The position numbers were made by a program, and so were the translations under genes. The notes below the pieces were generated by a model. It worked only from the letters and a program-made list of their open reading frames with translations. It did not search any database and was not told the DNA's origin. Positions 10,301 to 22,300 of a stretch of 64,000 nucleotides of DNA are shown here, one piece after another (positions within the stretch are counted from its first letter, which is position 1; every line of letters starts with the position of its first letter). This DNA comes from Melanocharis versteri (Eukaryota; Chordata; Aves; Passeriformes; Melanocharitidae). Location: contig VZTG01006030.1 of NCBI GenBank assembly GCA_013397845.1, positions 239,038 to 303,037 of the forward strand, given 5' to 3'.

Positions 10301-13300
10301 CCAGGGGCAGCCACAGCTGCTCTGGGCACCCTGTGCCAGGGCCTGCCCACCCTCACAGGGAACAATTCCTCCCAAAATCCCATCTAAAGCTGCCCTCCTG
10401 CCCCCTAAGGCCATTCCCCCTCATCCTATCACTCCCTGTGGACAATCCCCCTCCTGCAGAGCGCCCGATTCCCGTGAGCACCCCGGAGATCCCAGCCCAG
10501 CACCTCCACCAGGCACCAGGACAATTCCTGCATCACCCAGAACAATTCCTGTGTCACCCAGAACAATTCCTGTATCACCCAGAACAACTCCTGTATCACC
10601 CAGAACAATTCCTGTACCACCCAGAACAATTCCTGTATCACCCAGAACAACTCCTGTACCACCCAGAACAATTCCTGGATCACCCAGAACAATTCCTGGA
10701 TCACCCAGAACAATTCCTGTACCACCCCTCTCCTCTCCGAGCTCCCCTGCGCGAGAAGCTGAGCCGTCCCCCGGCGTGGGGCCACCAAGCCCCGTCCCAG
10801 GGTGGCTCTGGGGCCACCAAGCCCCGTCCCAGGGTGGCTCTGGGGCCAGCCCAGGCTGCAGAGGGTCACGTACGTGTCCTGCACCACGATGTACTGGTGA
10901 GGGATGAGGCCGTCGATGCCATTGTGCCGTCCCTCCCACCAGTCATCCGAGGCCCGCTGGTAGAGCAGCAGAGAGGCTCCTTTCTTGAAGGACAGCTCCC
11001 GGGCAGTCCTGCCCACGTAGTCAAACTTGGCTATGGCCTCGATGGGCTCACACTCTAGCAGACAGAAGGGAATAAAGAACAGTTCTCTAAACACCCGGGC
11101 TCAGGTGAGCAGTCAGCAGTTTAAACCTGACACAAACCAGAGCGTGAAGAGGATGAAGTGCTCCTTCCTCGGGCAGCAGAGGGTTGGAAGCAGGGAGATT
11201 CACAGGGGAACTCCTAAACTCAAAAATGTTGCACTTTCATCATTTAAATAAACAACAGATCACCAAACACCTGGGCTCAGGTGAGCACTCAGCAGTTTAA
11301 ATCTGCCACAAACCAGAGCACGAAGAGGATAAAGTGTTCCCTCTTAAGGCAGCAAAATTCAGTCTAAACTGAATCCCTAAACTCAAAGATGTTGCACATT
11401 CATCCTTTACCTCATCCCTACATGTAGGACACATTCATATTTCCCAAATCCCAAACCCCCTCACAGCAATTCACGCCAACAATGACGGAAGTGGCAATGG
11501 CAGAATTAGTCTTTCATTAAAATCAAAAGGGTTTCATTAAAATAAAAAGGCTTTCAGAGGTGGGCAGCAATCAGGTACGTTCCAGAAAAAATCCTGCCCA
11601 TGGTTCACTTCCTTAAAAGCAGCTGAAGTGAACCCCCTGGGCAGGCAGGGGAGGGAAACGTCCTCTCATTCCAAGCTGCTCCAGAAATAAAGCACCTATT
11701 CAGAAGGAAATTTCTGCTGCCTGTGAGGTTCACCTGACCCAGGAGAGCGGAATTCTGGCTCGGTGGGAGGCCCTGCTATTCATCCCAGTGTCCTGGGAGC
11801 AAAGGAAAACATGCAGTGCCTCCAGAGCTGGGCTTGGGGCTGGGGTGAGGGCACCGAGCTGCTCCCTGGGATGCTCTGTGCCCACACAGGAGCTCCAGCC
11901 ATGCTCAGCCACTAATCCAGCTCCCTGCAGGACTCTGGTATTATACAGAGGCACAATAAGGGCATTTAAGACACTCAGGAAAATCCATGTGGAATTCCCA
12001 TGGATTATTTTTAAGGCTCCGAAAAAAAACCCCGCCCCTGTTTGAGTGTAAATGTGAATTAAGGCAGCTCCCGGTTCTGGGCAGGGATCAGGGGAATGGA
12101 GATGAGCTCAACCACACAGCCCCACTGGGCTCCCTCTAATTACTTTAAAGGAGCTTTAATGCAGCCAAGCAATCCATGGAAATTGAGTTCTTTCCTGGAG
12201 AAAGAGATTTGTGGTTCCTCTCCCCCGATCAAAGAGAGATCTGCTACTCCACACAGAGATCTCTGCACCACAGGAAGCATCTACAGTGCAAGAGGAAACT
12301 AAAATGGGCTGAAATGCCCAACACGAGCTGCAGCTTTTCCAGTTATTCCTTGGGAGAGGATATGCTCCAGAACTGGGGCTGGAGCTGCCTGAAGGCAGCA
12401 TTATTGAGAAAATAATGGTGTAAAACCATCTGAGCCAGCTGGAGCTCCTCAGCCAGGCTGAGGGAGCAGAGCAGAAGCATCTCCCCCCAAAAAACTCCCA
12501 CCAGCACCTGAAATTACCCAGCACAAAGTGACCGAGGGCAACCAGCAACAGGATCTGCGAGTTCCACCCCCAACAACCCCTCCACTACTGAACCTGACAG
12601 CTCAGAATTCCCTCAAACCACCCGTTCCAGGTAAGCCCGTGGTCAGACTCACACCAATCCCATTATCAGCCCTCAGCAAGCAGGCAGGGACTGGGAAGGG
12701 CAGGAAAAGCCTGGCCCATGCTGGCAGCTCGTGGCAGACTCCCCAAAGCACACGTGGTTATCTGGGTTTGGCTCCTTCTTCCCTCTTGCTTGCTCTGCCA
12801 GCTTGTCCTAACAGTAAAAAACCCCAATAATGCTGATTTTGGTGTCTCCCTCCGCTTAGGAAGGGGATGGGAGTGTGGTTTGGTAAATTCCATCTGCTTC
12901 ATTAGGAAGTGTTTATTGTTCCAGATGAGCGTGGCACTCAGGTTTCTTATGTTTCCAATTTGCTTTTTAGGACTCTGGCTTTTCTCCAGAGAACCGATTT
13001 CAGACTTTAATTTCCAGTAGCTTTTTCCTACTTACACTTATGCTGAGAGAAGAAAACTGTGTGAATGAAGAGCAGTAAGGCTAAGCCAAACAATTCCCCC
13101 TGCCAGTCTGACAGCTTGGGCAGGCAAGCAGCAGATTAAAACATTTCCACTCGTATTTATAATTTAACAAACACACAATCTGCTTGTCTTTCAGCAGTTC
13201 TGACCTCTCCTACCTGGCTCGAATCAGTTCAGGGAGGCTGATGAACTGCACAGATGCTCTGCCAAACACGACCTCTCCCCTCACCCCAGGATTCCTCCCT

Positions 13301-16300
13301 GCAATGGAGGTGGCTGGGATGACAGCTTTACTTTGGGAAGGTTAATCTCAGCCTCCCCAAAGAGTTTTAGGAGGTTTGGTCCCATCTGAAGACAGAAGGA
13401 GGGAAAAAAACCCCAGAAGACCCGTGGTGGAGCTGTACCTGCACTGCTGAGAGGCGTGACCAGGGTGTGACACTGCACAGCCCAATTAGCATGAGACTCC
13501 TTAATTAACCACACGCTGCTGCTCCCTCAAAGAGACCCCGCCCCAGCTGCCTCCCGTGCCTCAGTGCCAAGTGCTCCCTCCCAAAAGCTTCCTATGGAAT
13601 ATTCCAGGGAGGCTGCAGGACTCCATCCAAAACACCTCCCAGCTCTACCTTGCTCAGGGCCCCACGCGCTCCAGCTCCAGAGGCTGCAGAGCAGCGTCCT
13701 GCTCTGATCTCTGACTGCTCCTTCCTCACCCCTGTGCCCTCCCAGCCACCAAAGAGATCTGAAAATCCCCGTCACCAACAGCACAAGGCCACAGCAGGGT
13801 GCAGCAGCCTGCAGGCCTTATCCCAGGACTCACAGCTCTGGGGTGAGGTGGCCTGTCCTTCCTCACAGCATTAAACTGCTCTTTCTCAGAGATCCAAGCT
13901 CCAGGAGGACACGTTTTCATGCATCTTTCAGAGCTCCCACTTGTCAGACAGAACGCTCTGTTGAGGCAGGATCCCGTGTTTCACTCCCCAAGGCTTTGCA
14001 GAGCAGTGCCACTGCCTGGCCCTGCTGAGGGAGAACTGATTTCCCAGCGTTTCCAAACATCCTTTCCCTGCTCACTGGCGTGTGAACAGCAGAGGGGCAC
14101 AGAGGATGGTTTAGGGTGGGAGAGCCCTGTGGGATCAGCGAGCTGTGAAGCCAGCAGGAGCCAGGGATGCCAGGGGAGGGTTTGTAGGCAGCTGCTGGAG
14201 CAGAGAGGCAGCACAGGAGCTCCTGGCACGGCCACTGAGCAGATTCCTGGAGGCCAGCACAAAAAGGAGGAGGCCTGATTTTAAGGGAATGCTGCTTCCC
14301 ACCTCTACAGCTGAGGCCATCCAAGTAAAACCAGCCTGGAACTTCCACAGCTGCAGAGGGTCTGAACACAAGAACAAATCCAAACCCTGCCCTGGTGGGT
14401 CAGCCTGCTCTCAGGGCTGCTCAGCATCCCAGGGGTCACCGTTTCACACCAGTCACCCCATCCTTCCTCTGCTCTAGATGGGGCTCACGGGATGTTCCCC
14501 ATCCCAGGAGGAGGCTCTGGAGGAATCAAGGATGCTCACGACTGCAGTGCCACCTTTTCCTTAGGAAATATCCTGGAATTCTCAGCCTTGGGGCCTCTTT
14601 TCACTGATCAGACAAGAGATGTAACTGAGCTTCCTTAAAGAAATCCCAAAATTATCACTGAGAGAGGCCCTCAGGACTGTCTGCTCTCAAACCTGGCTCT
14701 CAGTGGAAGACGAGCAGGTTTTGGGTTTGTTTTGCTCGCTCCCTTAAATTGCTGGGGTTTGAGCACTCACAATTCCCCTTCCTGAGCCACTGACAGGGGA
14801 AATGCCTGGCACAGGCAGAGGGGAGTGGGAGAGGACAATGAAACCCACCCAGCCTCCTGCTGAGACCCCACGAGAAGAAGGGACATGTTCAAAACTGTCA
14901 GGTAATTCTAGAGATTCCCACTGATCTCACACCTTTGTACCTTCTGCCATCGAATGCTGCACGGGATGCTTCGAGTGAGTGTTTTGTTTTAAACCCCACT
15001 TTGGATCTTTAAACTCCCAAGGCACAGCCCTCCCTGCCTCCCCCAAGGCAGGCTGCACCAGTCACCCCAGTAAACACCAGACTTTCCATACCATCATCAC
15101 TGGTGTGGTGCTCAGCTGTGACGTCCTGCACCGAATCTTCTGCCAGGGCTCTCTCTCCATGGGGGCTTTCACTGCAACAGAAGGAAACAGGGACAGCTTG
15201 ACACTGCTGGGAATTTCCTCACGGCCAACAAGCAGACAGAACTGGGAACATCCTGGGAAGCAATCAGATAGAACTGGGAACATCCTGGGAAGCAATCAGC
15301 TAGAACTGGGAATCCCCACCAGGAATCAATATTCAGGTTTCGCTGCGACAGACACTTTGTGGATGCATCTGCACCTGCTGAAGTCGCTCTGGGTAAAAAT
15401 CAAGCTGAATTCTTGTTTGATCAGCCAAACCAAACATCTTGGTGACCCTTTCTGAGAGTTATCAATGAAGTCCAACTTCACATCTTACAGCCTGGACCTC
15501 TGGAGACGCTGAGCAGTCAGACAGCAGTGCCAGGCTGGGTCCAGCTCCTCCCTGCCATGCCAGGATTATTCCCTTGGCTGCATTCTCCATTGCTCTAATT
15601 AGCTCATTAGATGGCTGATGAGAAAGCTGCAACTTCCTGGGGGAAATCATTCCTCGATTTATAACGATATTTCCAGGTCTGTGTTTGTCATCTCCCTCCA
15701 TCCCTTTTATCACCATCTTAAATGTCCCATTCATTTCCCTGAACAACTCCCACAGCCCAATTAATTGCCTGTAAATAAAGATTCCAGAGCACCTAAACTA
15801 CCAAGAGGACTCATTTGTGTTTGGCATGAAGAAAAGCTTTGAGAGGATCAACAGACAACAAGTGGCAACCAAAGGTTATGTTTTCCTAAGAAGCTCCATG
15901 AGCAGTTCCCTCTGGACAGGAGCAGAAAGGAAACTGGAAGAGGATCCATTGCCTCTCCCAAGCAGCTCCACAGAGCTGCTGCCAGCTGGCAGCCCTGCCT
16001 GCCTGCCCTGCCTGCTCCTCTCAGGAGCAAAAAAAAGGGAAAAAAACCACCAGTGCTTGCTCTTCATCTCACCCCAGAAAACTCCTCTGCTGCCCTCTCA
16101 CACTGCGACTCCTTAAAGGTGATTTTTAATCCTCCTCACACAGGAGTAACTTCATCTCTCCCTGCAATTTGGCCCTGCAATGGTTAAAATAAGTGATGGT
16201 GGTTGCACAGTGCTCTCCCCCTGGCAATCTACCTCCTGTGCTCTTTTAAGCAGGAGGAAAACAGAAAAAGGAGAAGGGGTGAAATGTCTGAATAACTCCG

Positions 16301-19300
16301 GCGTCTCGTTCTGCTTAATCCACAGGACACCAGGCTGCCCAACATCTCCCGAGCCAGGACCTCAGGAATCAACCTTTCCCATCCTTTGCAAAGCCTTTAT
16401 GCTCCTTAATAAAGTTCACAGAAGCCTCTGAAGCCAGCTGGAGGCCCCGGGAGGAAGCAGCATTGAGGGCTAAAGTTTCACCCAGACTGTGAAGTCATGT
16501 CGTGCGCAGCCAACGCCGCGGCTCCAACCCCTGCACAGAGGCCACGCGCCTCTCCCCGGCCATGCCTCCTCAAAAGCAGCATTTTCCACCTCAAAACCTG
16601 TCCTTGCTGCTGGCTGAGCCCTGGATGCTGCTCTGGGAAGTGCTGGTGTCACCCTGAGAGCCCTGAAGGTGACAGCAGCAAATCCTGCCAGAGGAATGGA
16701 GCGGAGGAATTTCCACCAGGGAATTGAGGGGCAGCTCCAATCTCTGCTCTCTGTGACAGGGAAGGGCTGGAGCTGTGCCAGGGGAGGGTTGGGGTGGATT
16801 TTTGGGAAAGGCTTTTCCCCTGGAGGGTGCTGGGGCAGTGCCCAGGCTCCCCAGGGAACAGGCCAGAGCTCCAGGACAACTCCCAGGGATGCACAGGGTG
16901 GGATTTTGGGGTGTCTGTGCAAGGCCAGGAGCTGCATCGATGATCCCTGTGGGTTCTTCCAGCTCATGATTCATCCATCCCTTATCTCCTTCCCTGCTAT
17001 CACCTCCCAGGACATTCTGGGAACCCCCCACACCCTCCTGTGCACTGACACCCACACTGAGCATACTCAACACAGCACATTTTTATTCCCTTCACCTCAC
17101 AGGACAAAAACCTCTTGTCCAAATTAATGGGTTTCCTGAAGGCCATAAATATTAAGTTGTTTCGTTTTTTTTTCCCCCTGCGATTCTTTCATATGTAACA
17201 TCAGCTAAAAACATCAGAGCGAGGGGTGAAATAAAGAGAATTTCCAAAAGGTTTTGGCAAGTCCTCTGCACACAGCAGCGAGCTTGGAGGAGCCTCTAAA
17301 CGTGGAGTGATCCCACAGCTCCAAGACAAGCCAGGGAAACAAGGCTTGCTCTGTCACCACAGCGACTTCATTTAAAAAACCTATTTATTTTAGTCCACCA
17401 AAATAATCGTTTGCATTCCCTGAAGGAGAGCAGGAGCACGGGGAGGGGGGAGAAGCGGGACACAATTTAACATTCCTGATCCTCAGAGGGAGGGATCAGC
17501 TCGGCCAGGAGGAAAGCAAACCCCTCCTTTCCTTCCCCCACTGCCCAAGCTTCCAGCCCAGATGACAGGAGCCGCTGTGCCTGAATTGCTTCCAGATGTG
17601 CTCTCAGACTGAGCACGTGGCCCGGCCTCTGGATCTTCAGGCTGCATGGAAACGGTGATTTTGCATTCCTGCCTCCTCCCTCCCCCCCTCCAGAGGGGCT
17701 GCCCTGGAAATTAAACCGTGCCACAGCCTTGGAGGTTCAGCTGCAAGTGACCCCTGTGGCTGAAGCAAAGGCACTCCAGAGAGGCAGGAAGAAAAGGCAA
17801 AAGCAGGAGGGGGAAAAAAAAAAAAAAGGGAAAAAACCAACCAAAAGAGATTGATTTTGGCAGCTACCAAACCAGAACATCCAAGAAAATCCCTCCACAA
17901 CCCTGCCCTTCAAGATAAGTGAGCGAGGTTTGACAACTGAATAGCTACTTTATACCAGCTCATTTCTTTTAAGCTGATGGCTCTCCAGAGAGACCAGAGC
18001 CATCTCTGCTGCCATAAACCAGATTTTTGAAAGGCTGGGCCAGATGCTGCAATCCCAAATTAGCCAACACGACTGCAGCATCCTAATCTATGGATAAACA
18101 CCCATCCATGGCTCTCCTCAGAGCATCCATCATACCAGTAATCCTCCGTGCTTCCACCTCTGCTGTAGACTGGGCCCTCCAGCTCCCTGGGCCCTGGGAA
18201 GATGTTCTCGTGTTGGATGATGATGGTTTTGATCAACTCATTGACGTGAGCCTGGCAGGAGACTTGGTCGTGACCCTCGGGCACAGACATCAGCGTGGGC
18301 CCAAAGCAGATGGCCAGGTTGTAGGGATCCATCATGTTTTCTTCACTGAACTGAGATAAACTGCAAAAAAAGCAGAGGTGGGAAGGAGGGTGAACGGCAG
18401 AAAACATCATCAGCAGCATCCTCTGCTCAGAACACACAGCTGAGCTCAGAAGGTTTGCTCTGGGCTTTCTGGGACACAAGTGTTCTGGATCTGGGTAAAA
18501 AAATGATGAAATGATGGCATTTACAGAGAAATGAAATGGAAACTGCAAAGGGAGTTCGAAAGCTCTGGGTGCTGAGTTTAATATTTGGCTTTATTTCTCT
18601 GTTACTGTTGTTCAGAGCCCACCTGCAGCCCAACTCGAGACCAGAGTTACAGCAGAACCCCCCTGCCATGGATTTAAACTGACAGAGAGCAGGTTAAATG
18701 AGCTATTGGGAATAAATCCTTCCTGTGAGGGTGGGGAGGCCCTGGCACAGGGTGCCCAGAGAAGCTGTGGCTGCCCCTGGATCCCTGGCGGTGCCCAAGG
18801 CCAGGCTGGAGGGGCTTGGAGCAGCCTGGGATGGAGGAAGATATCCCTGCCCTGCCCATCCTCAGTAACCCCACGTTTATCCCAGGCCCTGCCAGGGGTA
18901 CTCACTGATTGAGGAATGCAAAGAGGTATCTCATGACAATCAGGGTGGTCTTGGGCAGGTTCAGCAGCACCTTCCGGACGTGCAGCGCTCGCTCCTGCAA
19001 ATTATCCATGGCTGGAAGGGAGAGAGAGAGAGAGAGAGAGCACCAGAGTCACCCTGCAAATTATCCATGGTTGGAAGGGAGAGAGAGAGAGAGCACCAGT
19101 CACCCTCCCACTGCCCCCACAGCCCCAGTGCCACCAGCACCCCCCAAACTGGGCAGCCAGCAGAGCAGCAGCACAGGAGGGCATCTGGCTGCAGAACCTG
19201 CTGGCAAAGCCCCTGCCTGAGAAGGTCCCCAGACACGTGGGACCCTCCCTGTGAGCTCTGGATATCACCTGCTGCAGGGGCTCTGGCACCAGGGCTCCTT

Positions 19301-22300
19301 CAGGGCAGCTCGGAAAGGTGGGTGTGTGAAAAGGAGGAACTGTGGAAAGCTCAGATTGGCACGGCTGAAGGGTGAGGCAAAGGGCTCTGTGTGCAGCAGC
19401 CCCTGAGAAAGAAGTGGGCAGCAGCAATCAGCTCAGAAGGGAGAGCGGATTTTGCTTCTCGACACCACGTGAATCCGAGCCTGGAAATGCTTTTATCAGG
19501 AGCAGAAAAGCACAGGCCACTGCTGAAGTTATCTCCTCAGTGATCTTCTGCCTCTCTCCAGAGCCTGCCCCTGCAAAGGCCACTTCTCTGCTTGGACAAT
19601 GGAATCATTCTTCAGTTCTGGGGGACAGAGCAAGAGCCAGGCCACTTAAAAACGAGGTTGTTCACACACGGGAACCACAAACAACCCTCTGCCTGGCAGA
19701 AGCACCTTCAGAAAGCATGAAAAATGTTAACAGCTCGGCTGTGAGTGCCCTGATGATTGATATGCTGCAGCAGAAGGCAGCGGATGGTCCCCTGTGGGTA
19801 TGGAGCTAAAAGGAGTATGAATAAAAAGCACCTTGTCAGCTGAGGCCAGCACACAGGAACATGGCAGCAGATATCCAGGGAAAGCACACGGGGCAGGGAA
19901 CCCTGCTGGTGATCCCTGCCTCGGAGAGGGCATTTCTGACATCCTCTGGTGACAGCTCTTCAAGATTATTTTACACAAGTGAGGGTTTTTTGCTTTATTC
20001 TCTTTTGAAAGAATCCTGACAGCAAGCAGTGTCTCACAAAACCCCATCACACAGCCCTTAAAATCCATGAATTTCTATCTCCTTGTTCATTCGTGTCAGA
20101 GCAAGGATGGCTGTGAAAAGGTGACTGCCCAACAGAGACCAGCCCAGCAGAACAAACCCAGCCAAAGAAACCCCAAAGACTGACCCTGGAGTCAGGAAAA
20201 AGAGGAAGAAAAGGAGGAAAGAGAAGTGGGAGATGAGAAAAATGAATCCTATTTCTTCCCAGTTCTTCATGTACTTACTGACACAGGCAATGAGGTCATG
20301 GAAGATGTCCTTGGGGAAGAGGGGGTGCTCCAAGCCTCGGAAATAGAGCTTGAGGACTCCTGCTATGGAATCCATGTCGTGGTCGTTCTGGTCCCCAGCC
20401 AAGGGATCTTCCCCTTCAGAGCAAGCAGAGAAGAGCAGGCAAGAAAAATCAGAATACTGGAGGAGATAAAACACTAGAAGAAAAGGATTTGTGTTAATCC
20501 CACCTACTTCAGCTGCACTGCAAGAGTGAGGCAGAGAGAGATCCCCGGGTGGGAAGCTGTGCCAGGAATCCCAGGAGGCCTGGGACAGCTCCTGTCAGCC
20601 AAATGTCACCCTGACACCAGAGCTGGCACCCACGGAGGGTGTGGTGGTGCCCCTGCAGCAGAAACACTCCAGGTGCTTTGGGCAGGTGAGAACATCACAG
20701 CTCCAGCACCTGAAGGAGCCCCAGACTCACAAACACAGCTCAGGTGGATCAAGGGACACCCAGGAACCACTGAGCATCACACACTTGGCCCAGGTGATGC
20801 AGGGGACACCCAAGAGGTCACTGAGCATCACACACCTGGCCCAGGTGATGCAGGGGACACCCAGGAGGTCACTGAGCATCACACACCTGGCCCAGGTGGA
20901 TCAAGGGACACCCAGGAACCACTGAGCATCACACACCTGGCCCAGGTGATGCAGGGGACACAAAAGAAGCCACCCAGCATCACTCCCCTGGCCCAGGTGA
21001 TGCAGACACAGGGAATGGGGTGGGGGAAGTGTTTCTGGGACAATTTGTTGCTGCAGATCCACCACGGTTTGTCTGCACTGCCAAAGGGAAGATGCTCACT
21101 CAAGGAGTTGTTCCCTGGGGAAAACTCCCTATCAGACATAATTAGATTTAATGATGGGGCAATCCTCAAATTGAAGCTATATATATCCATTATGTGACTG
21201 AAATTACCAAAGCTTGCCTATTATCTTAATAACACACGGGATAATAAATGGGCCACTCCAAAGCTGAGCATTATCCCTGATATTAACTGCCACCAAGGGC
21301 TCTGGATGAAGTAATAAACTGCAGGGACCTTATTGTTAACTTTGGCAGTTCTCTGTATCACAGGTTTTACACAGACAAGTGACACAAAGGGAGAAAAAAA
21401 TCCTCTTTTTTATTTCTGCATAGAACAAGTGGGTATCTCCCCAAGCTGGTATTTCTTTATCTAAAAAAATCTGATTCTGATGCTTTTCCTGACTATGACA
21501 CACATTCCTGCTTCCTCTGCTCCTGAGGATTTTCACTCTCAGGTGGATGGAGCTGGGGACAGGTGACATCACCCACCACACATTGCTCATTAAACTTCTC
21601 TCTCCCCCAAAAACAAAATAAACTCGCTGTGCCTAATTAATGACTGCCCGTCTCCTGCAGCAGCAAGCTGTGAAAAACACTGATCCTATTCTTTGGGAAC
21701 GACGTTTTCCAGGGATTAACACAAGCCCTGTTGTTCCCAGTGACCCAGGGACTGCCTGAGGAGCAGCTCCTCTGAACCTGCTCTGCCAGGGAGAACAGCC
21801 CAGCAAGGAGCTGATGAGTCAGGAGGCTCCCAACTGCTCCCTGCCTTTGTATGGAATGGCTCTTCCCAGAGACAAATCCAATCTATTAAAAGCTACCTCA
21901 AATTAACACTCTCTTGAAAATTCCCCTCTCTCCCTCGCTGGTATTTAGAATAAATGTAGCCAAGCTGTGCCTCAACAACAAGGAAAAAATATGGAAATTC
22001 ATCCTCCAGCACACAAAGAGCTGGGGGAGAGGGGAGGAAACTGCAGTTACACCTAATAATGAAATCCTCTACGTCCTTTAGTGTTGCAAACAATCAATAA
22101 GCTATCAGACATGAGAGGAGATTGAATTCAGAATATTTATTATACAGACACTCCACAGGGTACAAAGCACAACAGCAAACAACTGAGAATCCAAGGTTAA
22201 TGAGCACCAGGGAGGTGTTTGGGAGAGCCTCACTCAGGAAACACAAAAATCAAAGGAACAAAACGGAGCACGCTGCATTGAGGCCAGTTCTGAGCAGTGA

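Larger units (their letters stand above)
10035..10873 (-). other. SRGAP2: SRGAP2 intron 19
   Basis: 839 bases, most of it repeat: a minus-oriented CR1 3' piece (10168-10460), a 21-base minisatellite (10515-10730), and a duplicated CCACCAAGCCCCGTCCCAGG motif (10783 and 10815). Confidence 0.88.
15172..18135 (-). other. SRGAP2: SRGAP2 intron 17
   Basis: 3.0 kb with one plus-oriented CR1-family fragment (16720-16980), poly-A near 17813-17827 and a short imperfect triplication of GAACTGGGAACATCCTGGGA at 15238-15315. No coding segment was recognised. Confidence 0.85.

Noticed and set aside
10179..10907. Overlapping plus-strand ORFs of 241-242 codons and minus ORFs of 172 and 221 codons
   Set aside because: They cross a CR1 tail and the 21-base minisatellite; part of the 221-codon minus ORF (10429-11094) is the genuine SH3 exon with read-through into intron.
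20526..21197. 223-codon plus-strand ORF
   Set aside because: It runs through the 50-base tandem repeat at 20745-21010; repetitive peptide, no family match.
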